Shown here piece after piece: positions 41,757-50,505 of a stretch of 64,000 nucleotides of DNA (its first letter is position 1; each line of letters starts with the position of its first letter). The position numbers and the translations under genes are program-made. Source of the stretch: UBA1672 sp964587815 (GTDB lineage: Bacteria; Pseudomonadota; Alphaproteobacteria; Micavibrionales; Micavibrionaceae); assembly GCA_964587815.1 (NCBI GenBank), contig CAZPMH010000005.1, positions 52,581 to 116,580 on the forward strand, given 5' to 3'. The notes beneath the pieces are model-generated. The model worked only from the letters and a program-made list of their open reading frames with translations. It did no database searches and had not been told where the DNA came from.

Positions 41757-42548
41757 ATGAGTGATATAAAGGTTTTAGATCCGGGAACTCCACCGGAATT
41801 CAGTATACATTTGGTCAGCACCGATTTGGGCATGCCTTTGTTGGGCAGCCCGAACCATAACTACATCAGTGTACGCGACCTTAGAGGCGAAGAGATTTTC
41901 GCGATACACGGCCTCGCGATTGATCGTGAGACAGGTGGCGTGGTTGCGGTTGGTGACAATGATGATACGTTACGAGCTGTTATTACAACGCCTGAATTTT
42001 TCGATATTCATGACACGTATGAAAAAGACAGTGAGCATGTCTTGTTCACAGGATCGGAAGAGGACGTTTTGCGCCGCGTTCTTCCCGCCTTCGATGCGAC
42101 GGCGTTCATTAATAATCAAAACCTTATTTATGATAAGATTGAGGTTGCAGGTACGGCGCAGAATTCAAATTCGGTTGCGCATACGATGGTTGAGGCGATG
42201 GGCTTTGAGTTTCCTGAAGAAATCGAACGATATTGGGCACCCGGGCATGACCGTATTTTACTGCCTGAGGATTGGAGCTCGCCATTCGCCGATCCGTCGA
42301 TGAGCGAAGATCAGGTATTTTTGAGTTTCTATTATTTCGGTGATGTTGTCGGGCCAGGTGAAATTTTACGTCAAGCTATTGAGGATCCCGTGCCGCCCGC
42401 TGATCGTGAGAAGTTTTTTGATCGTGCGGAGCCTTTTGTTCCCTACTCGCCTGCGTTGGAGCAGCCTGATGCAGGGCAAACATCGCCCGATGCTGAGAAT
42501 GAAACAAGCGTAGAAACCGTACCTACACCAGCATCTGCGCAGCCTTAA
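41757..42548 (+). CDS. Soluble orphan protein with Pro-rich tail
   Basis: A 263-residue acidic protein without signal peptide or membrane helix. Residues up to about 215 look globular (mixed strand/helix, with LVSTDLGMPLLG and MVEAMGFEFPEEIE). The last 45 residues are a low-complexity Pro/Ser/Glu/Thr tail. No family recognised. The frame also allows a TTG start at 41736, but ATG 41757 is more likely even though its ribosome site is weak. It ends four bases before the convergent HD-GYP gene. Confidence 0.65.
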   Translation: MSDIKVLDPGTPPEFSIHLVSTDLGMPLLGSPNHNYISVRDLRGEEIFAIHGLAIDRETGGVVAVGDNDDTLRAVITTPEFFDIHDTYEKDSEHVLFTGSEEDVLRRVLPAFDATAFINNQNLIYDKIEVAGTAQNSNSVAHTMVEAMGFEFPEEIERYWAPGHDRILLPEDWSSPFADPSMSEDQVFLSFYYFGDVVGPGEILRQAIEDPVPPADREKFFDRAEPFVPYSPALEQPDAGQTSPDAENETSVETVPTPASAQP

Positions 42549-42552
42549 TTTT

Positions 42553-43656
42553 TTATTCCAATATTTTTGCGTCAATCAGAATTGTTCTGAACAGTTTGAT
42601 GTAATGTGGGTCTAGGTGGCCCGTCATTTCTTCGGTCATGATCAGCATGGCCTTTGATGCGGGCATGGGCGGCTTATAAACGCGCCTGTCAGTCAAAGCG
42701 CTGTAGACGTCGACGATGGCGGCCATACGCGCCAGTTCGTTCAATTGCCCACCTTTTAAGCCGTGCGGGTAGCCTGTTCCGTCTATTTTTTCGTGATGCT
42801 GTTCGGCGATCACGAACACACCGTTTGGTATTTTGTCCGACTTTTTCAAGTACACCATGGTTTCAGGTACATGCGTTTTGATGACCTCAAATTCTTCATC
42901 GGTTAAGCGCCCGGGTTTGTTCAGAATTTCATGCGGGATCATCATTTTTCCGACATCGTGCAGCAATCCGCCGCTGGACATCAGCAATTGATCGTCATTT
43001 TTAAAGCCCGCGGCGTGCCCCAGAAGGGTGAGCAGGGTCGCAACGCGCATGGAATGGGCGTAAGTGTAATCATCGTGGCTGCGCACACCGTTTAGGATGC
43101 TTTTGAAATCGTTATTTTCGACCGCCTGCACCAAAGGTTGGCAATCGCTTTTGACGGATTTAAAATCAACCGCCTCGCCCGAGATGATTTGCTCCGCCAG
43201 ATTGCTGAAAATTTTTACCGTATTTTGCAGGGCGGCGCGTTGCGTTTCTGGCAGGCTTTCCCATTCCTTCTCAACGGAAGTGTTTAGAATATTGATTACG
43301 GTTTGCACAACTTGCGCGCTGTCATAGGGTTTGAAGATATGATGTTTAATGCCCGCCGCCTTGGATTTTTCCAGCACGAAGCGGTCTTTTTTCAACACAT
43401 GAACCAGCGGGATTTTCTGCAATTTTATATCATCACAAATTGAGCTAAGGAAATAGGCCGAGCTGCCTGCGCCGCTGCCGACATCTTCACCCATGATAAT
43501 CAGATCCGGCGGTGTTTTTTTCATGTATTTCAGGCCGTCGGGGCCATCATCATAGGTGCGGACGTTATAATAGCTACGCAAATTCGCCTCCAAGTCCAAG
43601 CGGACTTTCGGGTCAGCGTCAAGAATGACAATGCGTTTTTTCGGGTTTTCTGACAT
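42553..43656 (-). CDS. Degenerate receiver - HD-GYP phosphodiesterase
   Basis: A 367-residue signalling protein predicted to break down cyclic-di-GMP. Residues about 7-122 form a receiver-like domain. It keeps the acidic pair near Asp13/Asp15 and Lys109 (IFKPYD), but at the phosphoacceptor position the segment PDLIIMGED has Gly56 instead of Asp. The HD-GYP domain (about 190-360) is intact: His201, HDVGK at 233-237, and HHEKIDGTGYP at 287-297. So output looks active while input by phosphorylation looks lost. It is transcribed alone; no histidine kinase is near. Confidence 0.88.
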   Translation of the reverse strand: MSENPKKRIVILDADPKVRLDLEANLRSYYNVRTYDDGPDGLKYMKKTPPDLIIMGEDVGSGAGSSAYFLSSICDDIKLQKIPLVHVLKKDRFVLEKSKAAGIKHHIFKPYDSAQVVQTVINILNTSVEKEWESLPETQRAALQNTVKIFSNLAEQIISGEAVDFKSVKSDCQPLVQAVENNDFKSILNGVRSHDDYTYAHSMRVATLLTLLGHAAGFKNDDQLLMSSGGLLHDVGKMMIPHEILNKPGRLTDEEFEVIKTHVPETMVYLKKSDKIPNGVFVIAEQHHEKIDGTGYPHGLKGGQLNELARMAAIVDVYSALTDRRVYKPPMPASKAMLIMTEEMTGHLDPHYIKLFRTILIDAKILE

Positions 43657-43765
43657 GGCGTTTTCGCATGCAAAAGGTGGGACGGATACGCTGCAGCAAT
43701 CATGAGTATACTGCGAAACGCTTCTTCAATCTATAGCGGATGTTTTAAGATTTTTCTAACGCGCC

Positions 43766-44383
43766 TTAATACAGGTCAAGCATCATCGGAATGGTCGCCA
43801 CCAGCATCAGCGCGAGGCCGATATTGATGGCGCGGCGGGTTTTGTCTTGTTTAAACGCGCGGGCGAGGATTTTGCCAAATAACGTCCATGTGTTGATGCT
43901 GAACGCGCAGGCCGTGCACAGGGTGAGGATGATGATCGCGATGTTATAGGCGATGCCGTTTTCAACGGGTAAGAAGCCGGCCGTGGCCGCAACGCCGATG
44001 ACCCATGCCTTTGGGTTGATGAATTGGAAGGCCGCGGCCTCGAAGAAGGTGAGTGGTCGGTCGCGTTTTGTGCGCTCTTTCTCTAATCCGACGCGCCCCG
44101 CGGTGGCAATGCGATACGCAAGATAGAGCAGATAGGCCGCAGAGAGGATTTTCAGCACCGTCTCCAACGCGGGATAGAGGGTGAAGACCACGCCCACGCC
44201 GAGCAGGCAGAGGATGAGCAACGCGCCAAAGCCGATGAGTACGCCCAGAATATGGGGGAGCGTTCCACGGTATCCGTAATTCATGCCCGATGCGGCGACC
44301 ATGACATTGTTCGGCCCCGGCGAGAACGAACCGACGGCGGTGAAGGTGAGGAAGGGCAGCGCATCAAGGATGAATTGGGTCAT
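43766..44383 (-). CDS. LysE/RhtB-family amino-acid exporter
   Basis: A 205-residue inner-membrane protein with about six helices. The family signature is the N-terminal SFSPGPNNVMVAASGMNYGYR (residues about 20-40), followed by a long hydrophobic stretch and the FINPKAWVIGV motif in the second half. Members export amino acids such as homoserine, threonine or lysine; the substrate cannot be told. It lies 18 bases below the AT-rich orphan at 44402 on the same strand. Confidence 0.88.
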   Translation of the reverse strand: MTQFILDALPFLTFTAVGSFSPGPNNVMVAASGMNYGYRGTLPHILGVLIGFGALLILCLLGVGVVFTLYPALETVLKILSAAYLLYLAYRIATAGRVGLEKERTKRDRPLTFFEAAAFQFINPKAWVIGVAATAGFLPVENGIAYNIAIIILTLCTACAFSINTWTLFGKILARAFKQDKTRRAINIGLALMLVATIPMMLDLY

Positions 44384-44401
44384 TTGGATTTAGTTAAATC
44401 A

Positions 44402-44995
44402 TTAAACAAAAAAAGACACGATAAAGGTAATAATCTGAAAAATCCCTAAAATCATCAAACAAAATACCGTTGCATTAAAGTAGTTTGAAAAAATTTGTAC
44501 TGGTGCCATTCTAACGTTTTTGCATTTTCCTACTTCTGCTCTAACGTTCTGAACCTCTGGGAATGCATTGTTAGTATGAATAGCCTCTATTGTAAAAAAT
44601 TCTTTTTTTTGCAAGAACTCTATCTTCACCACAAACCTGTTGTCTTCCAAAACTTCAGTATCGTATTTAATTACGGGCCATATTTCAAAGTGCTCTGGTT
44701 TGTAATTGAAATAAATTTCGATGTTCTTTGCTATTTTCCGTCCAGCATTTCTTACAAAAATACTTTTAGTGTTTACTGCCAAATTAGGAATCGCAGCAGG
44801 TCTTCCGTCATCTTGTCCTCTTTGTGGAATCAAAAATGTAAACCCGTGAGTGTCACCCCAAATTACTCGTGCGCTTGGAGAAAAAAGCCTTTTCAGAACC
44901 CCTAGAAACAAGGTTAAACAAAATGCGATAAATTCTGGTTTTTCTAAGAATTCGAATACTTTAAAATTTAAAAGTAACTGGTAAATATCATGCAT
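44402..44995 (-). CDS. AT-rich orphan with two membrane helices
   Basis: A 197-residue protein with a hydrophobic helix near the N-terminus (about 21-38) and one at the very C-terminus (about 173-196). The globular part between them (about 45-165) looks like beta-strands. No family recognised. The sequence is markedly AT-rich against its neighbours, which suggests recent gain. It starts 14 bases downstream of the lipoprotein gene and may be read with it. Confidence 0.6.
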   Translation of the reverse strand: MHDIYQLLLNFKVFEFLEKPEFIAFCLTLFLGVLKRLFSPSARVIWGDTHGFTFLIPQRGQDDGRPAAIPNLAVNTKSIFVRNAGRKIAKNIEIYFNYKPEHFEIWPVIKYDTEVLEDNRFVVKIEFLQKKEFFTIEAIHTNNAFPEVQNVRAEVGKCKNVRMAPVQIFSNYFNATVFCLMILGIFQIITFIVSFFV

Positions 44996-45009
44996 GCTTC
45001 AATCCTTCC

Positions 45010-45573
45010 TCAACGCGCCAAATTAATAATCAGGGGGTATTTCTGGCTGATGATGGGGTATTGGCTTTTGAAGAGGATTTCGTCAATGTCGAAATTGTTG
45101 GATTTGCGCAGGGCGTATTCATTGCCGAGCGGCTCACCCGGGGCGGGGCGGTGGAAGCCGAGCTGGAAACGCCCGATATAGTTGATTTTTCCCGGCTGTA
45201 CGGTGAATTGGGGGCTGCGTTTTTCGCCGATATTGAAATGCGCGCCGAGTAGTTTTGCCTCGACCATGCTGCCGAAATAGTAATCCCCCCGCGGCAGAGC
45301 GATGAGGGCGACACCATCCGTCTCGCAGGTCAGGGTTGAGACATTCTCAAAATTCCCGACAGGCAGAAGTGCGCGCCCGTCAGGCATGTTCACGCCGACG
45401 GGGTCGCCGCTGCGGTTGATTTTCAGCCCCATGCGCGGGCCTGCGCCGCAATCAAGCGAGGCGAGCACAAAGCCTTCATCCGCCTGAAGGGTGTAGCCTT
45501 GGGCGATCTCCTCCTCGGGCGTGGTGACGCACCCCGCAAGGATGAATGATAGTGCGATCAATAGATATTTCAT
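45010..45573 (-). CDS. Putative lipoprotein
   Basis: A 187-residue protein with a lipoprotein signal (MKYLLIALSFILAGC, lipobox LAGC with Cys15). The mature part has strand-rich segments and two further Cys (near 42 and 83). No family I can name with confidence; layout resembles DUF2846-like lipoproteins. ATG 45571-45573 is preceded by AAAGG; a start at 45588 would overlap the upstream stop as ATGA and is the alternative. It follows the DsbA-like gene directly, so the two may be co-expressed envelope genes. Confidence 0.72.
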   Translation of the reverse strand: MKYLLIALSFILAGCVTTPEEEIAQGYTLQADEGFVLASLDCGAGPRMGLKINRSGDPVGVNMPDGRALLPVGNFENVSTLTCETDGVALIALPRGDYYFGSMVEAKLLGAHFNIGEKRSPQFTVQPGKINYIGRFQLGFHRPAPGEPLGNEYALRKSNNFDIDEILFKSQYPIISQKYPLIINLAR

Positions 45574-45584
45574 GTGCGTGCCTT

Positions 45585-46343
45585 TCATTGATTCTCGCTG
45601 TCTCTTAATGCCTTAAAAATTAAACTGCGCCCTGTGCTCGGTATATGCTTCCCGTTGAAGACGGTAGAGGGCACATTTTTTATGCCCGAATTCTCAAATC
45701 GTTTTGCCTGAGCGCTTACCTGCATGTCCAGCGCGTTTTGGTTGGCGGCTCCTGCGCATTCTGTTCCGTCAACTTCTGCTTCTAAAAAGAAAAGCTTTGC
45801 CAATTCCATCTGCACGTCTTTCGCCTTTGCATTAAAGAACGGCGAATTTGCGGATTTGTTCACGTCCTCAGTTTGAGCATAAGCCCAACGCTGCCAGGTG
45901 AGTTCGCTGCCGTGGAGAACGACTTTTACCGATTTTGAGAATATGCTTATGAATTCGAAAGCCCTTTCAGGCTCAACATGTGTGAGGCAGGCAAATGTTT
46001 TTGAGACAGGGAGCGTTGCTTCCCTTGCCTTTTGATAGGTTGCCATACTGCCATAAAAATTAATCGCGCCTTGTACCTCTACAAGCTCTATTTTTAAGGT
46101 GCCGTTATCAATATATTTTTGAAGGCTCGCGGCGTGTTGTTCGAAAAACATGATGCAGTGTGAACAGCCGAGAGAGAAATAAATAACAAGCTCATTCTTT
46201 GCGTTCTCGTTGCCAAGGCGCACACTATATGCCCTCTCCTGCGCCACGGCGGATTGCGCCGTGACGGAAAACAAAATGAGCATGCACAGCATCGTTCGTT
46301 TAATGTATGTGATGCGTTTTTCTTTTCTATGCAGCTTCTTCAT
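45585..46343 (-). CDS. Exported DsbA/thioredoxin-fold protein
   Basis: A 252-residue periplasmic oxidoreductase-like protein. After a long positively charged N-region comes a hydrophobic signal (MLCMLILFSVTAQSAVAQ, ending near residue 35). The thioredoxin-fold active site is CSHC (Cys60, Cys63) in the LVIYFSLGCSHCIMFF strand-helix. A helical insertion (about 110-205) and the cis-Pro loop NVPSTVFNGK near 227-236 follow, as in DsbA-like and DsbG-like proteins. The start at 46343 overlaps the end of thiC by 17 bases; ATG 46292 (MLCML) is an alternative. Whether it oxidises or reduces thiols is open. Confidence 0.85.
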   Translation of the reverse strand: MKKLHRKEKRITYIKRTMLCMLILFSVTAQSAVAQERAYSVRLGNENAKNELVIYFSLGCSHCIMFFEQHAASLQKYIDNGTLKIELVEVQGAINFYGSMATYQKAREATLPVSKTFACLTHVEPERAFEFISIFSKSVKVVLHGSELTWQRWAYAQTEDVNKSANSPFFNAKAKDVQMELAKLFFLEAEVDGTECAGAANQNALDMQVSAQAKRFENSGIKNVPSTVFNGKHIPSTGRSLIFKALRDSENQ

Positions 46344-48108
46344 CTGTTGGCTCAGGGTTGGCGGCGACGAAATCGCGGACGTCTTGCGTGATTTTCATGG
46401 AGCAGAATTTCGGCCCGCACATGGAGCAGAAGGAGGCGTGTTTTGCCCCCTCCGCCGGCAGGGTTTCGTCGTGCATGCTGCGCGCCGTGTCGGGGTCGAG
46501 GCCGATATTGAACTGATCTTCCCAGCGGAATTCGAAGCGTGCATGGCTGAGTGCGTCGTCACGATATTGCGCGCCCGGGTGGCCTTTTGCGAGGTCTGCG
46601 GCGTGGGCGGCGATTTTGTAGGTAATCACGCCCGTTTTTACATCGTCGCGGTTGGGCAAACCCAAATGTTCCTTCGGCGTGACGTAGCAGAGCATGGCGG
46701 TGCCGTACCAGCCGATCTGCGCCGCGCCAATCGCGGAAGTGATATGGTCGTAGCCCGGCGCGATGTCGGTTGTGAGGGGGCCGAGCGTGTAGAACGGGGC
46801 CTCGTAACATTCATCGAGCTGCTTGGTCATGTTTTCCTTGATCATGTGCATCGGCACGTGGCCCGGCCCTTCGATCATCACCTGACAATCATGTGCCCAT
46901 GCTTTTTGCGTGAGCTCGCCCAGCGTTTTGAGTTCGGCGAATTGGGCGCGGTCGTTGGCGTCCTTAATCGCGCCCGGACGCAGGCCGTCGCCCAAGGAGA
47001 AGGATACGTCGTAGGCTTTCATGATTTCGCAGATTTCATCAAAGCGGGAGTAGAGAAAGCTTTCGCGGTGGTGGGCCATGCACCATTTCGCCATGATCGA
47101 GCCGCCGCGGGAGACGATGCCCGTGATACGGTCCGCCGTGAACTGGATGAATGGCAGGCGCACGCCCGCGTGGATGGTGAAGTAGTCTACGCCCTGCTCC
47201 GCCTGTTCGATCAGCGTGTCGGCGAAAATGTCGAAGGTGAGGTCTTCGGCGACGCCGCCGACTTTTTCCAAGGCCTGATAGATCGGCACTGTGCCGAGTG
47301 GGACGGGCGAGTTGCGCAGGATCCATTCTCTTGTGTCGTGGATGTCTTTGCCCGTGGAGAGGTCCATGATAGTGTCCGCGCCCCAGCGTGTGGCCCAGAC
47401 CATTTTGTCGACTTCTTCGCCGATGGAGGAGGTCACGGCGGAGTTGCCGATATTGGCGTTGATCTTCACAAGGAAGTTGCGGCCGATGATCATCGGTTCG
47501 GATTCGGGGTGGTTGATGTTCGCGGGGATGATGGCGCGGCCTTCGGCGACTTCCTTACGGACGAATTCGGGGGTGATGAAATCGGGCAATACGGCGCCGA
47601 AGCCTTCGCCGCCATGTTCGGTATTGTACACGGCTTCGCGGGCCTGATTTTCACGCACGGCGATATATTCCATTTCGGGCGTGATGATGCCTTTTTTGGC
47701 GTAGTGCATTTGGGTGACGTTTTGGCCCGATTTTGCACGAAGCGGTTTTTCGGGGGAGGCGGGGAATTTCTCGTGCTTCACTTTACGGCGCTCGAGGGCG
47801 GCTTCGTCCTTGTAACCGTTATCGACGGGTTTGACCTTTCGCCCTTCGACTTCCTCGACATCGCCGCGGGATGTGATCCACTCCAGACGCGTTTTTGGCA
47901 AGCCGCGCATGATGTCGAGCTCGATGGAATCGTCGGTGTAGGGACCGCTTGTGTCATAGACGGTGATGGACGGTTGGTCGGGGTCGTCGAGCATGATCTC
48001 GCGCATCGGCACTTTGTATTCGCCGACATAGGTTTTCTTGGAGCCTGTCAAAGCGCCGCGGGTTACGTGTGTGGTGGATGGGCAGATGCCGTCTTTTGGA
48101 GGGGCCAT
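46327..48108 (-). CDS. thiC: Phosphomethylpyrimidine synthase
   Basis: Radical-SAM enzyme that turns aminoimidazole ribotide into the HMP-phosphate part of thiamine. The 593-residue protein has the long conserved core and the C-terminal 4Fe-4S motif CSMCGPKFC (Cys561, Cys564, Cys569). It is preceded by a tautomerase-like gene six bases upstream and, before that, by a TPP riboswitch, so both are predicted to be off when thiamine pyrophosphate is plentiful. A long open frame on the opposite strand is a shadow. Confidence 0.97.
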   Translation of the reverse strand: MAPPKDGICPSTTHVTRGALTGSKKTYVGEYKVPMREIMLDDPDQPSITVYDTSGPYTDDSIELDIMRGLPKTRLEWITSRGDVEEVEGRKVKPVDNGYKDEAALERRKVKHEKFPASPEKPLRAKSGQNVTQMHYAKKGIITPEMEYIAVRENQAREAVYNTEHGGEGFGAVLPDFITPEFVRKEVAEGRAIIPANINHPESEPMIIGRNFLVKINANIGNSAVTSSIGEEVDKMVWATRWGADTIMDLSTGKDIHDTREWILRNSPVPLGTVPIYQALEKVGGVAEDLTFDIFADTLIEQAEQGVDYFTIHAGVRLPFIQFTADRITGIVSRGGSIMAKWCMAHHRESFLYSRFDEICEIMKAYDVSFSLGDGLRPGAIKDANDRAQFAELKTLGELTQKAWAHDCQVMIEGPGHVPMHMIKENMTKQLDECYEAPFYTLGPLTTDIAPGYDHITSAIGAAQIGWYGTAMLCYVTPKEHLGLPNRDDVKTGVITYKIAAHAADLAKGHPGAQYRDDALSHARFEFRWEDQFNIGLDPDTARSMHDETLPAEGAKHASFCSMCGPKFCSMKITQDVRDFVAANPEPTDEEAA

Positions 48109-48114
48109 TTTCGA

Positions 48115-48474
48115 TTACTCCTTTGAATAACTGGATTTTGAGTAGCTTTCGGCGTGAAGTTCAGCGACTTCGACGCTCAGGGAAATGCTTTTGTCACGCA
48201 CGCAATGTTTACGGGCGGTGTCGTGCAGGCTCTGGGCCATCACTTTTTTCAGATCATCGTCACGGCCCGGCAAAAGCTTGAGCGTGATATGGATGAATTT
48301 GTCCGGCTCGTCGCCATCACCGACGATCGTATATTGCACGGGAACCGCGCGGGTTTTGATGGCGTGAATGTCGATCGTGTCCTTCGCCGCTAAATCTTCG
48401 TGCAGTTCGAAGAGCAGCTCGGGCACATCAACAGATGTGAGACTGTCGGTGTATTCAACAATGATGTGAGGCAT
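48115..48474 (-). CDS. 5-carboxymethyl-2-hydroxymuconate isomerase-like tautomerase
   Basis: A 119-residue member of the tautomerase superfamily with the N-terminal MPHIIVEYTD, where Pro (residue 1 after Met removal) is the catalytic base. The spacing of IKTRAVP, FIHITLKLLPGR and LSVEVAELH follows HpcD/CHMI of homoprotocatechuate breakdown. No other gene of that pathway is seen. It lies between the TPP riboswitch and thiC with a six-base gap, so its real role may be tied to thiamine or its expression may be incidental. Confidence 0.82.
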   Translation of the reverse strand: MPHIIVEYTDSLTSVDVPELLFELHEDLAAKDTIDIHAIKTRAVPVQYTIVGDGDEPDKFIHITLKLLPGRDDDLKKVMAQSLHDTARKHCVRDKSISLSVEVAELHAESYSKSSYSKE

Positions 48475-48480
48475 TTCTCG

Positions 48481-48563
48481 TTCCTTTCCCTACGTCGGTG
48501 CTAACCGAACAGGTTCAGCGGGTATTTCTCAGCTTTCACCCATGAAAGCACCCCGAAGGTTTA
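48481..48563 (-). promoter_or_regulatory. TPP riboswitch (THI element)
   Basis: On the minus strand the conserved pieces occur in order: CGGGGTGC, GCTGAGAAATACCC, GAACCTGTTCGGTTAGCACC and CGTAGGGAA. The helix P1 is formed by CCTT near 48560 and AAGG near 48481. The element ends about seven bases from the tautomerase start, so ligand binding probably blocks translation initiation. Confidence 0.96.
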
Positions 48564-48617
48564 TATATGCATGCAAAGTGGCAGATTGGTTGATTTTGTC
48601 AATGGGCAAACGGGAAA

Positions 48618-49151
48618 CTAGAGGTTGTCTTCCGGGCTGCTGCCGCCCCAATCATAGACCGGTGTGCAGAAACGTGCTTTGCACGCCGCTTTCAGATCCA
48701 TTGCGTTGGCAAATTTGCGGGTCAGGACTTTGGCCAGATGCGGCGGAACGGACCGTAAATTCTTGCCGTCGGGGAATGATGACGATGATAAAAACCCGTC
48801 GCCGTTGGTAATCCGCATGCGCACCTGCGCCCTGATCAAACGGGGGTCTTCACGGATTAACCCCATTTGGTGTAGCTGCTGCTTATCTTTTACGACCTGC
48901 TCGGTCGTTGGGTCGGGCTCTTCGTATTCAGGTAAAAACAGGATCGGCATAACGATCAAACTTGGCTGCTGGGCGTCCTCTGCAGTCACGCCGAGCACAA
49001 TACCCGGCATAAAACCGCCTGATCGTGGACGGGATGGGTCTTCCTTATCTTTCGGCCTGAACCTGACAATATTCCATGGCGAAACATTCTCTATCGGCTC
49101 CGCCAAAGCGGTGAACGCAGAACTTCTTCTCACGGGTGATTGTGATCTCAT
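48618..49151 (-). CDS. Orphan soluble protein
   Basis: A 177-residue protein with no signal peptide or membrane helix. It has a strand-rich central part (about residues 25-75, GFMPGIVLGVTAED, LIVMPILFLPEYEE), then a helical and Pro-rich C-terminus. No family recognised. ATG 49149-49151 (MRSQSPVRRSS) is chosen over 49214, which would add a Cys-rich stretch with no ribosome site. It sits upstream of the riboswitch on the same strand but is a separate unit. Confidence 0.62.
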   Translation of the reverse strand: MRSQSPVRRSSAFTALAEPIENVSPWNIVRFRPKDKEDPSRPRSGGFMPGIVLGVTAEDAQQPSLIVMPILFLPEYEEPDPTTEQVVKDKQQLHQMGLIREDPRLIRAQVRMRITNGDGFLSSSSFPDGKNLRSVPPHLAKVLTRKFANAMDLKAACKARFCTPVYDWGGSSPEDNL

Positions 49152-49318
49152 TACGCAGCGGTCCTCTATCTCTCGATAGGGATTATGGATATAACAATTT
49201 GACGTAACGCACAAACATAAAATTACGTTTTGCGGCGCAATAAACTAATAAAAAGCATATAAAATTTTATGTAAAATTAAGATAATTTTGTCCTAAAACC
49301 CCTTAAACTAAGGAATGA

Positions 49319-49365
49319 CGCCCTTTTTGGGGTGTTCTTAAAACAACAGAATTAAGAACAGGGCG
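49319..49365 (+). promoter_or_regulatory. Long leader hairpin before a small acidic gene
   Basis: TGTTCTTAA (49333-49341) pairs perfectly with TTAAGAACA (49352-49360), and CGCCC (49319-49323) pairs with GGGCG (49361-49365) across a 9-base internal bulge TTTTTGGGG. A competing small hairpin CCC-TTTTT-GGG can form at the 5' side. The structure ends ten bases before the GTG start at 49375 and is followed by ATTTTT. Confidence 0.55.
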
Positions 49366-49374
49366 ATTTTTACG

Positions 49375-49644
49375 GTGGACAATGATTTCGTCCTCGATAG
49401 TGATGCTATCGAGGTTTATGCATTTTATATACGCGAGGCGGAAACGCCTGAAGAGCTTGCACAGCTTGCAGCCGGTTATGAGGATGACCGTAACTTCGAG
49501 CTTGCTTTGGCCGAGGTAGCCGAAGAAAGCCCAGAGCTGCTCATTAATGCCGGCCTTATGGACGATCCAAATGCAGAGACCGCCGATCTTGATCAAACCG
49601 TTGTTGCTGTCGCACAAGCATATAGCGGACCCGACCTCGCATAA
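49375..49644 (+). CDS. Small acidic orphan protein
   Basis: An 89-residue acidic helical protein (MDNDFVLDSDAIEVYAFY at the start) with GTG as likely initiator at 49375. No family recognised; the helix-turn-helix-like repeats of short acidic helices could be a TPR-like or binding module. It is preceded by a strong hairpin (49319-49365) and followed 57 bases later by the SCO1 gene, with which it may be co-transcribed. Confidence 0.6.
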   Translation: MDNDFVLDSDAIEVYAFYIREAETPEELAQLAAGYEDDRNFELALAEVAEESPELLINAGLMDDPNAETADLDQTVVAVAQAYSGPDLA

Positions 49645-49701
49645 GCCCCATTTTCCGATTCCCCACTTGATAAATTCAGCGCCCGGGCCTATTTTGCCGC
49701 C

Positions 49702-50361
49702 ATGGACAGCACCATCAAAAAACGATTGCAACGCACGCTCATACTTTCTGCAGTTGCCCTCATCGTCGGCATCAGCATCGGCTATGTGCAGATGCAGATG
49801 AATAACGCCCGCACAATCTCCAAAGGCTCGAGCGCGTCTGATGCTCCAATCGCTGGGCTCAATATTGGGGGTCCGTTTACACTGACCGATCAGACAGGCC
49901 AAGAAGTGACGGAGAAAACATATAGTGAGCAATACAAGCTGATCTATTTCGGCTTTACCTATTGTCCTGCGGTATGCCCGACCGAGCTACAGAAAGTTAG
50001 CCGCGTAGTCAGTGCCCTGGAGAAAAACCACAGGGACGAAGCCAATATGCTTCAACCAATTTTTATTACAGTCGATCCTGAGCGCGACACCGTTGATGTC
50101 ATGAAAGAATATGTAAGCCTATTTCATCCCCGTATGGTTGGGTTGACGGGTACGCAGCCGCAAATAGATTTTGTAAAAGAACGCTATCGTATTTTTTCTG
50201 CAAAAGTCGAAGATGAAAGTCAGCAGGATTATACGGTCGATCATTCAAGCTACATTTACCTTATGGGTCCCGACAATACGTTGCTGGGCATGTACCGCAC
50301 CCAAGATACACCTGACGAGATTTATCAGGACGTCATCAAACATATGAAACTGTCCTCTTAA
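49702..50361 (+). CDS. SCO1/SenC family copper chaperone
   Basis: A 219-residue membrane-anchored thioredoxin-fold protein (one helix at about residues 12-30) facing the periplasm. It has the copper ligands Cys88 and Cys92 in YCPAVCP and His181 in VDHSSYIYL, the family's full set. SCO proteins help build the CuA site of cytochrome c oxidase. No oxidase genes are in the window. A hairpin lies just after the stop. Confidence 0.92.
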   Translation: MDSTIKKRLQRTLILSAVALIVGISIGYVQMQMNNARTISKGSSASDAPIAGLNIGGPFTLTDQTGQEVTEKTYSEQYKLIYFGFTYCPAVCPTELQKVSRVVSALEKNHRDEANMLQPIFITVDPERDTVDVMKEYVSLFHPRMVGLTGTQPQIDFVKERYRIFSAKVEDESQQDYTVDHSSYIYLMGPDNTLLGMYRTQDTPDEIYQDVIKHMKLSS

Positions 50362-50362
50362 G

Positions 50363-50382
50363 CTGTTGCATTTAAGCAACAG
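50363..50382 (+). terminator. Hairpin after the SCO1 gene, possible terminator
   Basis: CTGTTGC pairs with GCAACAG around ATTTAA, starting one base after the stop codon. No T-tract follows, so it may be an mRNA-stabilising hairpin or a weak terminator. Confidence 0.5.
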
Positions 50383-50505
50383 TATATTGCGACGCACAAC
50401 ACTTGACCCCTAGGATAAGCCTTCTTTTCCGCATAAACTCTTACTCAGAATACTGTGTGTGAATAGCATCACATCAAATGCATCAATTATTATGGGAGAG
50501 AGATA

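Noticed and set aside
46210..48126. 638-residue open frame on the plus strand
   Set aside because: It lies antisense to thiC, which is unmistakable. The translation is low-complexity, rich in Val, Phe, Gly, Asp and His, and comes from the codon bias of the opposite strand.
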